Counted from the first letter of the stretch, positions 49,939-63,318 are shown. The stretch: 64,000 bases of DNA from Glossina fuscipes (GCF_014805625.2 NW_023998415.1:32051018-32115017), one strand, 5' to 3'. Numbers and translations: made by a program. Notes: generated by a model not told the origin, from the sequence alone.

Positions 49939-51602
49939 CTATAGTTTATTGGCGGTTGGCGCTGGTTTTAATAAATATTCCCAGTCGGGTGTCGCCGTTA
50001 GTTTGACCTGAACTGGACCTAAATTGATCATGTCGCCGCTACGTTCCTCTCTATTGGTGCTTATGGACATAAGATCTTGTAGAAAACCTGTTTCCATGCC
50101 CATATTTAAGTCGAAAAAGCTCTCACCTAATACCAGTTTAATTTTCCCTGATTTATACCGTAGCAGACGTCCCACTTGGCCTTCCTCTAACTTTTTGAAC
50201 ATATGCGACTTATGGAAGGTTTTGCTATTAATGTCTGTTGAGGATGAGCCAGACTCTGTATCATGTTCTGTTACGTCATTGTCTTCATCCACACGGGGCA
50301 AAGTATCAGGAAGCTTAAGCATAAGGTTTAATTTGAAATTTAAAATTAAATTCAATAACATTAATGTCAATACATACTTGCATTAAAAACATTTGAGTTT
50401 CCGAGGTGGCCAAGAGTTCCTCAAGACTCTGTGGATATCTAGATAAAGGGCTTTGAGTATTTTGCGCTTGTTGAGCCACATGCAAGGCTTGCAATCTTGC
50501 AGCCACATTTAATGAATCTAAAATTCCAAAATTAAACTGTAAACTTTCTGTATTGTTTAAGAAGACTATCATTCTATGCTTAGGACGTTGCTAGCTAGAT
50601 TACCTTCTTTTCGCTTGTTATCAAAATTAAGATTTTCATCGTTTTCCTGCTTAATTTCGGTTTTTACATATTTCCATTTACCTTCACGGGTGGGGAGGAA
50701 TTAAGGAAAAATATGTGTAAGGATCAGGTTGTAAACAATTAGTACGTCAATGAAAAAATAAGTTATAAAAATGTAGGAGTATAAAAGACTCGACCTAAGA
50801 TTTCTAAATAAAATCTAGCGTCAAACTTAACTCCATCCCATTATTCTGCCTTTACGGCGCTCTTATTAACTTACTCTCGTTAAGCTTTATGGGGAACTTA
50901 TCCAAATCTGTCTTGTCCTCTTCTTCGCTACTGCCTCCATTGTTGTCGTCGTCAAGTGCTTTTAATATATCCTGGTCTTTAGCCATGGTGGCCTTAAGAT
51001 CTAATTTACTCTCATTTTTAGGAAAAGCAGCTTTGCGTAGGGTCGAAGCACTTTCTTGGTTATCCCGTGCATATCCAGTCGCATTGCCTGATTTACGTAC
51101 AAAAGCTGCACCTGCGCCTTCAGAAAAGACGCCAGTAGTTTGGATAAAAGACCCACCGCCGCGATTCGCAAGAGATCCTCTTTCCGACCCTCTCCCGCGC
51201 CCCCGTCCGCGCGCTGTAGTGTCTTTTGAAGTCTTAACATTGCTTTAAATTATAAAATGAGCAAACATTGTATTTGTCCTTTTTTTTCCGAGTTTCGAAA
51301 AAGACAAAAACTTACGCATTTTTATTCCTTACGACGTTTAGATTAGGCAAAAATACTTTTCTAGCACCGGTAGTCGAACCGCGACCACCTAACGTCAAAT
51401 CTCTGGCAGGAGTTAAAGATGACAATTTTGTGGCTATAAAGTTGGTGCCGTTCAGTTGGGACCGGGGCTTTGAAGTTAATTCACGTTTCATTTGCACTGT
51501 ATTTGTCGCGTTTGTTGTCACCACATTATTGCTGCTTTTAATTACTTTAGTACCCGAATTTTTGGATGCTTCAGTGTTCGCTTTAATATTATCTGATGCC
51601 AT
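49939..51602 (-). CDS. Polr3D: RNA polymerase III subunit RPC4 (POLR3D)
   Basis: A nuclear Pol III subunit of the TFIIF-like RPC4/RPC5 pair that acts in initiation, termination and reinitiation on tRNA, 5S and U6 genes. Five exons, 51602-51316, 51242-50875, 50681-50604, 50517-50378 and 50313-49939, are phase-consistent and give about 415 residues. The N-terminal half is disordered and basic. NVKTSKDTTARGRGRGRG followed by IQTTGVFSEGAG is the family's Arg/Gly signature, and an acidic SSEEEDKTD region follows. The C-terminal RPC4 domain contains LEEGQVGRLLRYKSGKIKLV, then LGESFFDLNMGMETGFLQDL and a hydrophobic end at WEYLLKP. Exon 3 is only 78 nt. The start is the first ATG of the open frame (MASDNIKA). 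Upstream is 3.8 kb without genes. Confidence 0.88.
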
Positions 51603-54600
51603 ATGGGTTGCAAATGCTGACGTACAGATAACCTTATAATTTACGCCGATTTCATTTATTATTCGTCCGAATTTTCGCTAAAAACGTTTCTTGGATAGTC
51701 CTCACTTATTGTCCACTCAAATAGAGTACTGCCATAATTGATTTCTAAGTGTTTCATTCCAATTCCCACGTCGCATTTTTGATTGGGTTTGTGTCCAAAA
51801 ATATAAAAATTTCTCAATCGTTTTATTCGTGTTGAGAAATTGTGGAAATGAAAAGGTGTTACACTTTAATTGATTGAATTGGTTGAATTTTTTTTGATAT
51901 TGCGATTTTGTTGTTGCAATATTGTCAGATTAATTATTTTTTAATTGCCCCATAATGTTATAGATTATTCCTATTTCCTATTAGTGTATTATGCTGTGTG
52001 ATTTCCATTTTCCACACCAGTGCAACGTCCTCTGAAATATTTTATTTTTTTAGAAAAAGAGTTGTTATTATTGCTTGCCTTTGTTTGTAAACGTATATCT
52101 TCTACTAAGAATTCTTTTTGCCTAAATAACTTACCAAATTAGCCCACAGCTGTACGATAACGTTAAGTATTTCTGTAGTTAAATAGCGTGTTGTTAGAAG
52201 TAATATTTAAAATCTCGCGTTGTCTTGACGAAGAATGATTCGATGGCGTTTATCTGTTTTCCAAAACTTCCGGCAAACGAATAATTGTATACCATTTAGA
52301 ATTGATAATTTTACCTTCTCCTCTCTAAAAGTGAATTTTCTATATAACAAGGTTAAAAGAAAATAGACCGTTTGTTTCAAAATGCTTTGGGCGTGGACAA
52401 TTCTCGAAAGTTTTGGTTCTTTTCCAAACACCTACAGAACTAACTACTGTCTACTTTCAAACTCATGCACATAAATTCATGATTTACCACTTGTTACTCT
52501 CTTAGATATATTTTCTAAATGCAAGCGTTGTTTAGCTTTGTAAGATCCAACGGCAGATAGCGCTTACTTGGATGAATGATCATGCAGTATTTTATACACA
52601 TGCTAGAGGAACTATTGTTAAAATTACGTAAACCTTACAACATATCAATTGTCGGTTCTACTTTACCAGTGCTTGCTGCAAAACAGTCAAACGTATAGTT
52701 CGCTTATTTTTTAAAGTAAAATTATATGGGTAGAGATTGTTTACGTAAATGTAACGACCCATCACTCAGGAGATGTCACCTATTCGCGTAATAGGGGGAC
52801 GGTCAAAGAGAAGAAGATGTGAAAAAAAGGAAATATATAGAGAGAAGGCCGCAGCCTAGTGGCCGGGATCAATAGCAAATCCTTATCGTTCAAACTGAAA
52901 AAAGCAACTGAAAAAATCTAGAAAATGTGTAGATTTATAAGCAATTGTTAAAAAGTGGAGAAAGAAAATGCGCCAAGAACTTTGTAAAAAATAGTCAAAA
53001 AATGGCAGCTCTGTTAAATGGTTAAATGCCCAACTAACAACTTAAATGGTAACGCCAATCAGCTATGTTAAATGCTCAACTTAACAGACCAAAGGGATTC
53101 AATTCTGTTAACTAACAGACCAAAGGGATTCAATTCCGTTAAATAACAGACCAAAGATTCAATTAGTAACTAATGTTTATTTATATTTTATTAATAAATG
53201 TATGTTTTCATATAAAATTTCTTTTATTTCACAGTTCTTACCTACTCGGCTACATTTGCGCACCAGTGCAAGACTATTTTTCCGTCTAAATTTTCTTGAA
53301 AAGTGATTTTTCAATCAAAATATAATTATTAATAATTATATCATTTATATTAATTATATAGTGATATAATAAACTCTGTCTCTCTCTCTTTCTGTCTCTT
53401 GCGGCATAATGTAATTCATTACTTGCAATTTTTTATTTGTTTTTTTTTTTTTGCTTTATTTAAAATGCTTACTATTTCACTTCATTTCATTTCATTAAAA
53501 ATTTTATATAAAATTGCTTTTAATTGCCTTTGTCTGATTTTATTGTCAATTGTAACATATTGTTTGTTTGTTTAGAAACAAACAATAATCAAATTTGCTC
53601 CTTTTCTTAATATTTTTGAAATAAATATCGAATGTCGAAAGCCATACATAATGCAAAACTAAATGCCGTTCATGTTTGCCGTCGATGTGAGAGGTAGTTA
53701 ACTATAAAATACGTAATCAATATTCACATTGAGCTTAAAATATTAACTATATGATGTTTTGTTTTCATAAATGCATCGATGTTTTGATTGTCGAGAAGAG
53801 AAAACACAAAAATTTTCAAATTTTACAAAAACACAAACCAGGCTGCGCGTTCGATCACCTAAAAATATAATTTTAATTTTATTTTGATAGTTCATATATG
53901 AAGCAAAAAATCATCATCATGCTCAATGCTCGAAGTTTTGTTGCAATTCGCAACTTTCGTACAATGTAACGATTGAGGTCCATGTGTAACGAATAAAGCT
54001 ATTTTCTCATAAAGAATATAACGATTAACTTAAAAGTGTGATTGAACACATCCCGTGAGAATGGTCGTAAAAAAGTTGCTTCAGCTGACAAAAATCTAAA
54101 GGATAATCTCAAAAATTTTCAACAATAATAAATTAAATTTTGGTAATAAGCGGATGTATTAATTAATTGCCAATTAAATCACTTGCATAAAGCGATTTCA
54201 AGAACCCGCGGAAATTTTTTATCAATTACAAGAAAAAAGCAAAAAGATAATACGTAAAATTTTGAAAGGAGGAAAATGCAAAAATCAATAATTAACCAAT
54301 AAACGTGTGTGTATGAGTATTACATATGTCTTCAATTTACTTGATTTTTTTTTTTTTTGTGATGAGTTTAAATGCACTACGAATAAGAAACGTGACAATT
54401 TATTTAATAGATTGAAACCGTAATTATATTGGATATCATAGAAAGATTAAAACTATGTGAAGAATGTCTCGAAAATGTTCCAGACATTTTTTTTTATTTT
54501 CTCCAAGTTTGTACATCGCATTGTTTATCATCTCTGTGAACTTGACCTACCTTTCCAAATTAGAACTTAATATTGAAATTGTTAAGGGAACAGGAACAGC

Positions 54601-55447
54601 AAATCTATTTTTAACAAGAAGCCCGGAAAGCAAAATATAACTCAAAGTAATTACAATATATTTGAAGTGAAAATACCGATGAAATAAAACTTGCATTGTG
54701 AGATAATCGTTTTTTCACATGTGCGCATAAAGTGTCCACTTTGGGTATATAATTATTATTATTGCTTGCATTTTGACTTTCGGAACGCTCTAAATGCTCT
54801 AAAGAGGAAAATTGTTTCCATTTCTGGTAAGCGCTTTCCAACAAACTTTAAGACTCAATGGAGAAACGGATTGTACTGGAATGTCTAGCGGTTATTTACA
54901 ATCAAAGTCAAATATCCGTGAAAGAATCTAACATTATAATGTTCACTTTTGATTCACAATCCCTTATAGTGTAGTGTTTCAATTTTTATTTCTTTGTAGG
55001 GTTCCAATGGTGTTCAACTAAACAAACGAAAAGATGTAAATCCAGACATTAAAGATTTCAAAAGAGTCTTTTTGTTTAATTTGAAATTCCAACTTCGCAA
55101 AAACAATTTTTATAAACCGCATCTGATTTAACATCGCACGCTTTAGACAGATACATAAGTCTATTATAGAAGTTTTTTAATACGTCAATAAAACTGTTAA
55201 GGTTGTTTAGTCACGTAGAATTGGTGTTCGTTATTTGTCAAACTTTAAATCATATTAAATATTATTAAGATTCTTACTCTTGCAGATTGTCGTAGGAGCC
55301 GATCGGTGAACTATTAAACTATAAAACGATACTCGTACCTTTGTAAGCTATAGCAACTGGCTAATATCATTATTATTGTTATTTGATTTAAACGACGTTT
55401 TGTGGAAAGCAAAAAAGGTTACTTTTCTGTGCTAAAATCTTAAGGAT
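51603..55447. other. Intergenic, Polr3D to APT1
   Basis: No convincing gene. Contents: a CT-rich microsatellite (about 53378-53400), a 31-bp tandem repeat (53082-53170), poly-T runs and AT-rich DNA. A minus-strand open frame at 54844-54611 (around AYQKWKQFSSLEHLERSESQ) has a plausible protein look but no supporting splice partners or recognised family. AACACAAACCAGGCTGCGC near 53830 repeats a motif at 47981-47999 almost exactly. Confidence 0.5.
53082..53170. repeat. 31-bp tandem repeat, about 3 units
   Basis: Units start TAACAGACCAAAGGGATTCA at 53082, 53113 and 53144 and end with AATTC(T/C)GTTAA; the last unit is shortened. Looser GTTAAATG/AACTTAA phrases just upstream suggest an older, decayed array. 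Confidence 0.85.
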
Positions 55448-57214
55448 ATGTCCTCTGCACCAGTTATAGTCGAGGCTACGGCCAAGCACACATCAACAGT
55501 AAGTTATTCAACGTATATGTATACATGTCAAATGATTTCTTATTGTTATAATATTTGTTTACTTTCAGTTCATTTTTATGCATGGTTTAGGAGACACTGG
55601 GTATGTTTCCATTTTTGCATTTAAAAATATTCCACTTTTTTTTTTCCTTCCTTTTCCTTTCACTGCCAGCTCTTTAAGTGTAACCAAGATGTGTGTTGTT
55701 TAAGAATAGGTAAAACATTATTTCCCTTGTCTAATAGTATGCCTGTCAATATTTCCCATGAGCTTACAATGAGTCAGGAATGTTATCCTCGACATTTTTC
55801 CCAACTAACGGTTCTTTGAATTCTCTAATTATATTTTCAAAGCCGAGGTTTTTCGATAAGCCATTGAATGGCTGAAGTAAAAAACAAGTACAAACATTAT
55901 AGTCAAGCAATTAAATACCTTATCATTGCACAATCTATATATATGGCTTTGTCTAGTACAATTTATCGTTTTTTCGTGATGAGATAACACAAATTATACG
56001 CTTTCAATTTGTTGAACAATGAGAAGCATGAACAGACGTCAAACAAGCGGAGGGACAGACAACGTTAAATGGATTCAGTATAAAAGAATATGGGTTTATC
56101 TTACGCCCTGCGTATTACAAACATAAGCACTTCCTTAGTATACCCGTGTGTAGCCAGGGTGGTGTAGGGTATGACTGGATATGTAGAAAAATGAAGTCTA
56201 TGACCAAGTCCTATCAGAATGCATTTTCTTTTTTTACCATATTAAATAATTGTTACCGGCTTTCGAATCTATAGGAGAGGCCCTAAGAAGCTTAGCTCTA
56301 CAATTCAACTCTTAGTAGTTATGTCTAAATGATTATACTTTCAAATTATTTTGACAAAGTAAATAGCGCATTGCTTTATGTAATTGCATTTGAAGTTGCA
56401 GACATTGCGACGAGTTCAATTTGAAAGAAAATGAAAAGTATTCGTTTAAAAAACTTTTCGATTCAACGGAAAAAAATAGCATTTAATTTCGATTTCAGAC
56501 ACGGATGGAGTAGCGCAATTGTATCTATAAGACCATCGTGCATGAAAATAGTTTGTCCTACCGCGCCTACGCAACCGGTTACATTAAATGCTGGATTTCG
56601 TATGCCGTCTTGGTTCGATTTGAAAAGTCTAGATATCTCAGGGCCTGAAGATGAAGAGGGCATAAGATCAGCAACAAAAATTATACATGGCATGATTGAT
56701 AATGAAATTGAAAAAGGCATCCCGCCGGCACGTATTGTATTAGGCGGTTTCTCGCAAGGTGGTGCGTTGGCTTTATATTCGGCTTTAACTTTCACAAAAC
56801 CGCTGGCGGGTATTGTAGCACTGTCGTGTTGGTTGCCACTACACAAGCAATTTCCCGCTGCAAAACTTAATAACAACAATATACCGGTGAGTTAAAGTTT
56901 TAAGCTAAGCAAAGATTTGTTAATATTTTGTAATACGTTGTTGTAGATTTTCCAAGCTCATGGCGACTTTGACCCAGTTGTCCGTTATAAATTTGGTCAG
57001 CTGAGTGCCAGTGTCTTGAAGTCGTTTATGAAGGATGTCACCTTCAAAACTTATCATGGACTATCACACTCCTCATCGGATGCAGAAATGGATGATGTCA
57101 GAGTAAGATAATTGTTGTTACTTGTCTTTAATTACTTTTTTCTTATCTTTATTTATTTATTTATTTATTTATTTTTTTTACTTTAAGGATGTCCTTGCCA
57201 AATGGGTAAAATAA
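55448..57214 (+). CDS. APT1: Acyl-protein thioesterase 1 (LYPLA-type depalmitoylase)
   Basis: A cytosolic alpha/beta-hydrolase that removes palmitate from S-acylated proteins such as Ras and G-alpha, and can hydrolyse lysophospholipids. Exons: 55448-55498, 55569-55600 (32 nt), 56499-56886, 56947-57102 and 57188-57214 (eight residues DVLAKWVK). All are in consistent phase and give 217 residues, the normal family length. The oxyanion/active-site lid region FIFMHGLGDTGHGWSS is visible, and the nucleophile Ser113 lies in the GFSQGG elbow. The other triad members are Asp166 (AHGDFDPVV) and His198 (YHGLSHSS). The cysteine often palmitoylated at position 2 in mammals is not present here (MSSAPV). 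Intron 2 (0.9 kb) holds a reversed family-B repeat. AATAAA at 57358-57363 is the likely poly-A signal. Confidence 0.95.
55990..56180 (-). repeat. Dispersed repeat family B, copy 9 (in APT1 intron 2)
   Basis: In reverse orientation: CAAGCGGAGGGACAGACAAC, CTTACGCCCTGCGTATTAC and AGGGTGGTGTAGGGTATGAC. Only the head and spacer of the family are kept. Confidence 0.55.
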
Positions 57215-58129
57215 TTATAAACTCAATCTAATTTGTTTTTGTTCAGTTGTTACACGCAAGTATTACACACCATTTTAGGACAACAACAACAAATCAAATT
57301 AAATATTTAAAAATAGAAAACAACCAATACTTTCAGACTTGATTTAAAAACAAGGCCAATAAAGCTGAACTAAATTAAATAACTATAGCAAGAAACTAAA
57401 AAAAAAAAAAAAAAAAAAAACAAAAAGAAAAAAAAAAAAGGAAAGAGAGTAAAATCCTTAAAATTTCTTTGACATATCCAATTAACATACATTTTTAGTG
57501 TTGTTAAGTTTTAAATATAATTATTATTTTTATATATCAGTTCATATCCTATTTATCGCAATATTTATCTAACTTTAGTTTTGCTTTGCGCTGATAGATA
57601 ATTGCTTTATTATATTTACATACTCAAATTGAGCGCTTTAAACATTTACGCAATGTACTTAGATATCTTCCACCAAAATATTAAATAAATTCATACTTTC
57701 ATTTATTCATATCGATCGAAAGATTAAGGATTAAAAGTAGGGCATAGTCAAGTAAAAACGGTATTTGGAGCACTGAAAGCGTACGTTTAAAAAGAAATAA
57801 TTCACTAGAATCCTTTGTAGCGATTAGCTTCCGAAGTCAAATTCTCAGAGTTGTATTAATCTAAAATTTGTTCGCGGGTCGGAGGCAATAATACCATAAA
57901 AAGGATCTAGACGAAACACAATGAGAAGTTCAGATAACTTTAAGCCGTCTAAAGCATCGGTTCATTAAAATCGATTTCCATCTGATTGATTTCCAAATAA
58001 TATCCCTTTAGTATTCAAATTATTTAAGCTTTTCATATCTGACCGTAAAAGTAGTGGAGAATATCTGCAATAGTCTGCAATATCAATCGCATAGATTTCA
58101 TTATTTTTCATTTATTAAGCAGCCTCCAC

Positions 58130-58227
58130 GCAGTGCCTTTTACAAGAGGCAAGAAGATGAACCCCGTGAACATATTAAGAAGGATTTGCATCTGGCCAAT
58201 CTTCTTAGATTAATGTGCATAGGATAG
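58130..58227 (+). other. Exon candidate, unrecognised
   Basis: After an acceptor-like TTTTTCATTTATTAAGCAG, an open frame reads PPRSAFYKRQEDEPREHIKK and DLHLANLLRLMCIG, then TAG. Its base composition is richer in G+C than the flanks and the peptide is charged and protein-like. No family is recognised and no upstream partner exon was found, so this may be chance. Confidence 0.2.
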
Positions 58228-59489
58228 ATTTATTACTTATCTAAGCAATTATCTTACCGGCCAATGTCTCTAAAACACTTAGCCAAAGTTATGTTTTAGT
58301 TTAGCTATAATTGCTTTTTTGCCTTCTGAGCGCTTTTAGACCTATATTAGTATATAGAAGTATATAAAGTATATAAAATTAAAATCGAACATTGCCCGCT
58401 TACGCACTTGACAGCATTTTTCTATTTTTATTTATTTCATAATGAGCAATAAAATGTAAATAAAGTAAATTGAAATATTTGGGTGGCAGGTATTTAAAGT
58501 TATCCTACTCGACGACTGCTTCGCCTTTTCCAAGTTATACCGAGAGAGCAGATTCCGAATAAACATGTAGATGAGTCTCTTATATCAGAGCAAGTGTTTT
58601 CCGTCCATTATAGAGAATAGAATATCTTTCTGCGACATAGGATTGCTTCAGTTTTTTTTTTTTTTTTTTTTTTTGTTGTATACATTTCAAAAATAAGTAA
58701 AAGTTAATGGAACAGTAGCGCTGTTCGCGAGCAATCATGAAATGAAAAGTTGAATTTTTGTATCAATAGTGAAAAAATGAAGCTCTCTCCCCTGCTTTGG
58801 GATGCGCTATCTTTTAGACAAGAACAGGGCAGCTGTTGCATTTTGTCGATATACCATAATCATCTGATATAGGGTACACTTTCGGTTTAAGTCGAATACA
58901 GTTTTGCTTATTGCCAAATAATTATCAAAATTATTATTGCCGCCTGCGATGGAAAACATATTCCTGCAAGGTCAAGGTCATAGAGATAACAAGCTCCCTA
59001 TTTAGGCAAGTTTTTCAAGTGTGTGTCCTTGCCAAAATTTCTTAGGAAAAGATATTACACATAATGATTTTTAAACTTCAGTTAAATGCGATTTCATACT
59101 TTGTACTTTCATATCAAAGGGAATTAATCAAAGGGCTTAATAATGTGAGGAGGAGTCTCTAAATAGATATGCGAATGCGAGTCAAAGTTTTAATATCATT
59201 TATAAGGAATGCGATGCGGTTCAAGAAGTGTATGCATCTCTTAACGTTTGGGGATTGTGTTAATTGTCTCCGTCCCGTTTACATCACTTAGTTATATATA
59301 GTGTTGAGGTGGTGGATGGTGGAGGTTCGCTCAAGACAGACATAGCTTTCTTATGAGTTGCTCGTAATTTTTAATTACTTGAATGCATCAACCATTGGTT
59401 CATCATATTGCTCCGGTTATCCTTTTGTTGCTCTCTCTCTCTCTCTCTCTACCCTACTATTTGTTATCTCATTCTTTATATATTTTCAG

Positions 59490-59558
59490 ACTAAAGATTC
59501 TAATAGCGTAGACGATTCGTTAAGATGTCGAGTTAACCAATGTTGTCTCATTTTGTAG
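59490..59558 (+). other. Terminal exon candidate ending in a CaaX-like motif
   Basis: Following the strong acceptor TATATATTTTCAG, an open frame reads TKDSNSVDDSLRCRVNQ and ends CCLIL-stop. A cysteine pair with CLIL fits a prenylation (CaaX, geranylgeranyl-type) signal of a small GTPase-like protein. No upstream exon with GTPase motifs could be found between 57.2 and 59.5 kb, so the gene, if real, would need distant exons. Confidence 0.2.
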
Positions 59559-59949
59559 TTTCGATTCCATGTGATTTTTCTTCTTTTTTTTTTTTTTTTT
59601 TGTTATAATTTTTTTTTTTTTTTAAATGATTATTATTTGTTTTATTGTAAAATTTGCATATTAAAATTTATTTTTGATGGAACATTTGTCTTTTTCTCTC
59701 TCACATCTCTATACCCAATTTCTACTTTCTGTAAGGCAAAGTAATTTCTATCTTTTCGAGACGTGTCATGTCTCATAGATAACGATATAGGAACACGTTT
59801 ACAAATCATTTAAAATCGTGTTCCTATTTAATGAAAAAATAAACTTACGCGTAATAATAATAAGAAAAATAAGAAAAACCGATTTATCGATAAATGGGAA
59901 ACAGTTATAACAGGCTTTTGTAGTTGGCTCTCTACACAATTCTTCAGTG

Positions 59950-60310
59950 CATGAGTTACATCCTACACCGTTTACTTTACAAGTTATATTAGATTTGTGC
60001 AGATATATGTGTAACATGCACTGACGTGTCTTGGGTAAAGCATTAATTTTATTGAAAAATTTGCAATTTTCCGATATTTTTCTCGATCAATAATCAGCAA
60101 TGCATGAGTAATGATATATGTGTGTATATTAAATTGATGTGAAAAACATGGATCGGATGGGCGAATATTTTGAACTCTCTACTAAATAACCGGGCAAAAG
60201 CGTTTAATTCGTAATATTTTATGAGGAAAATTGATTCCCAATAGAAATCCGATTTGTTGCTTAATCGGAACAAATTTGAATTATAGTAGTCCTAGTAGTC
60301 TTGACCACTA
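59950..60310 (+). repeat. Dispersed repeat family B, copy 10
   Basis: CCTACACCGTTTACTTTACA, AGTTATATTAGATTTGTGC, AGATATATGTGTAACATGC, ATTAAATTGATGTGAAAAAC and ATGGATCGGATGGGCGA keep the family order. No coding capacity. Confidence 0.5.
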
Positions 60311-60530
60311 AACCATATACTATTGCATCGAAAAAGTAAGACCAATTTAATTTTTGTTACTTTTTAAATAAATCTATATATTTTTTTAAAACTATGACGT
60401 CGCCTTCAAAGTAATCCTGAAATTCAAATAATATTCCATGTTGTTGTGGACTAAGGGAATTGTAGTGCGGAACGATAATCTACGATAATCGAAGAAAATT
60501 GTTAAGATCATTTTGTTAGTTGCTGAGCGG
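60310..60530 (-). mobile_element. Possible mariner C-terminal remnant
   Basis: On the minus strand a frame reads QQHGILFEFQDYFEGDVIVL and continues KKYIDLFKK. The GDYFEGD-like block, followed by a run to GTCTTACTTTTTCGATGCAA, resembles the end of mariner transposases and their terminal sequence. No catalytic residues are present. This is a pattern impression only. Confidence 0.2.
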
Positions 60531-63316
60531 CTTCGCTGTAATGTTTTCGATTTTGGCTGCACCTCCTGCACGATACTTGGGCGCGATTAAGCGTTTATCT
60601 TGGCAATTTCTTCGCTCAACGAAATCGAAAAAAAAAAAAACATTTTACGTCGAACCCAGTGCAGTTGAAATATTCATGATGTTTATGATGTCGATGTCTG
60701 TCGCAGTGCTACCAATTTTGTTAAAAGAAATATTCGTGATATTCCAGGTACCCGCGCAATTCAACTTGAATATTGATCTTACTTTTTGTTTACAGTATTA
60801 CGTGTCTTTATGTGTAAACGAAAGTATCGAAAGTATTTTTGCATCGTCACGGAACAATTGTATGAACAATTGCAATTGTACGCAACGTGGCGTGGGCCCT
60901 TTCGCGGCTCTAATGCGTTTTTACTAATATTTGCGAAGACCGAAGATTATCGAAATTGCGTCATCGAAATTAACCAAAATTATATTCGGAAGGATTTTTC
61001 GCACCACCCAGGGGGGCTAAAGAATTGAGCTATAATCGAACACTTACAAATACTGGTTTCAATGAAAAGTAATTCGTTGCAAACCAACAACACTGATAAT
61101 AAAGTGCATTGATCTCAGTGTGCCTCTGACTAACTTTACATTCATAGACATTGACATTTTTTATTGCCATTCGGTTGCATACAAAAATACATTTAAAAAA
61201 TATATTTAACTCAAAAACAATTTACTTATAGTTATGTAAATGGTTAATAGGTAAATAATTACGCAATTAGTAGGTTGATCCCGCGACGATAGAATTATAT
61301 ATCGACAAGCGACAAAATCGTAGGCTAATTGATCTCTTTGAAATGGGCCTAGTAGGCGGAGGCGGGGCGGAATAACGGTTGAAATGCTTTTCTTATGTGA
61401 AAGTCTTTTCAAGGATTGGACCTTTCTTCCACCCACGAAAGAAAAGCTCTTAAGGTCGCAGAGTATTTGCTATTTGTCAGGCTCTTATAGGTCTTACCTC
61501 GCTATCAGCCTCTACCGAAGGATAAGTGTGCATTAATTTCATCGGCATGTTTGTAACAAAGCGTACAAATTCCAATTAGAGCCTCTTCACCATTATTTAA
61601 TAGGTATTGGATTCATGGGCGATTTTTTGTTCGATTTCACTGCAATAAAACACCACTTGACAAAACACTTGACGCGTGCATTCTTCAAACCTTGTTCAAC
61701 GATAGATCATCAATTTTGAGAAGTGACGTGGCTGAGCCGTGACGTTTTAAAAGAAGCGCAAACATCTTGAAAATTTTCAAATAATCGATGTGAATGAACT
61801 TTTATTCGAATAGGCGAATTAATCGGGAGTGTACGGAAAAGTCGATATGCGAGTACGTAGCTGCGCGTAGAGAAAGAAAAACTGAAATTTGAAAGTACAC
61901 TCGATTACAAGGCGACACTTTAAACGTAAGCTCCCTCCGATGAAGGTCCAAGTCCATATATCGCTTTTTTTTGCTTACGAATGTCAAGCTTTTCCCATCA
62001 TTGGTACTGTGTGTTTGTTAGTAAAGCTTGCATAAGTTTTGGATACACGCATGTGTTTGTATTCATAAGCTTATAAGCTTTTCTTGTGCTCCTTTTTTTC
62101 TTTTTTTTTTTTTCTTTTTCTTTTTCTTATATTTTGCAATGACGTCGAACAACAGTTACTAATAGTTACATGTACTGAAATTCATTCATAACTTGAAGCG
62201 TTGAGTCGCTCGTCTAGAAAACGTTACATCTAGTTAACGTTGCATTAGCGGTTATTTGACTCGATACATTTTCATTAATTAATTTAAATGCACTGTTTTT
62301 TTTTTTTTCATTATTTTTATTTTTTACTGCTTGATGAGAATTATTTCTGAAGAAACATGTCAGTCAACAATTTACCGCAAAACCATTAACAACGCGAAAG
62401 TATTTTACTGAAGACTTACATTTTTTGCAAAGATCAATAAGAATAATTTTAACATTTTATAATAAAAACCCATTCTCATGTACGCACGAAATATTAGGTG
62501 AAGAAAGAGAATTAATAAAAAACTATTTTTAAGGTATTATATATTTTAAAAAAAAAAAAAAAAAAAAACAAAAACAAAAACAAAAAACAACAGGAAATAA
62601 AATCAAAGAAACGAAAAAAAAAAAAAAGCAATAGATGTTTATGTTTCTTCCTCGAAAGGCATTATAGAATAACGAAGAGAAGACGAAATAAATAAGCAAG
62701 CGGTAAACTCGTTCTATACACCCAACGTCCAGGTCGTAGAAGGTAAGTGCGAATGGAAAGTGTGCGGGGTCAGCTCATAACAAGGTTTATCAAACGTTTC
62801 TAATCCAAAGTTATATCGATTAGATGGATTACCGTGTTAAAGAGTCTCGCATATATGTTCTTAGTCTTTTATTTTATTCACAATTGCAAGATGAAAAGTG
62901 TGCCTAGACCCATTATCTTAGTCCTTAAAATTATTTATTTAATTGATAAAGTTCTAATGGTTAGACAGAACACAACAAACAAACAAAACCAACAAACAAA
63001 GAAAACCAATAGAATCGCACTTTGATCAAAAATGAATTTTTTGATGCGTATATATCTTTACAGAAATAAAGGATACTCTTGGTGGATATGAAACTATTTC
63101 AAAATTCATTGCATTCACATCCGCATGCACGCTATTTATGAGGAGGACAAGTGTTGTTACAGGCTGTTGTGTACAGGCATCTTTTGCATAACACGGTTAA
63201 CTGTGTAATCATCCTGTATCGAAATAATTTTTTTTTTTTTTTTTTTTTAGTTACCTACTTACACTAATATGTAATATAGAATAATACAATTTCAAATGAA
63301 ATCAAGGCAATGCGTA

Positions 63317-63318
<2 letters not shown>

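Noticed and set aside
50024..51639. Several + strand frames opposite the RPC4 gene
   Set aside because: They are antisense shadows of phase-consistent RPC4 exons.
54611..54844. Minus-strand frame starting around MLESAYQKWKQFSSLEHLER
   Set aside because: Protein-like but isolated, with no recognised family, no clear donor/acceptor partners and AT-rich codons towards its end.
60520..60927. 135-codon + strand hydrophobic frame
   Set aside because: No recognisable domain, crosses a poly-A run, and lies next to a probable mariner remnant; coding status unsupported.
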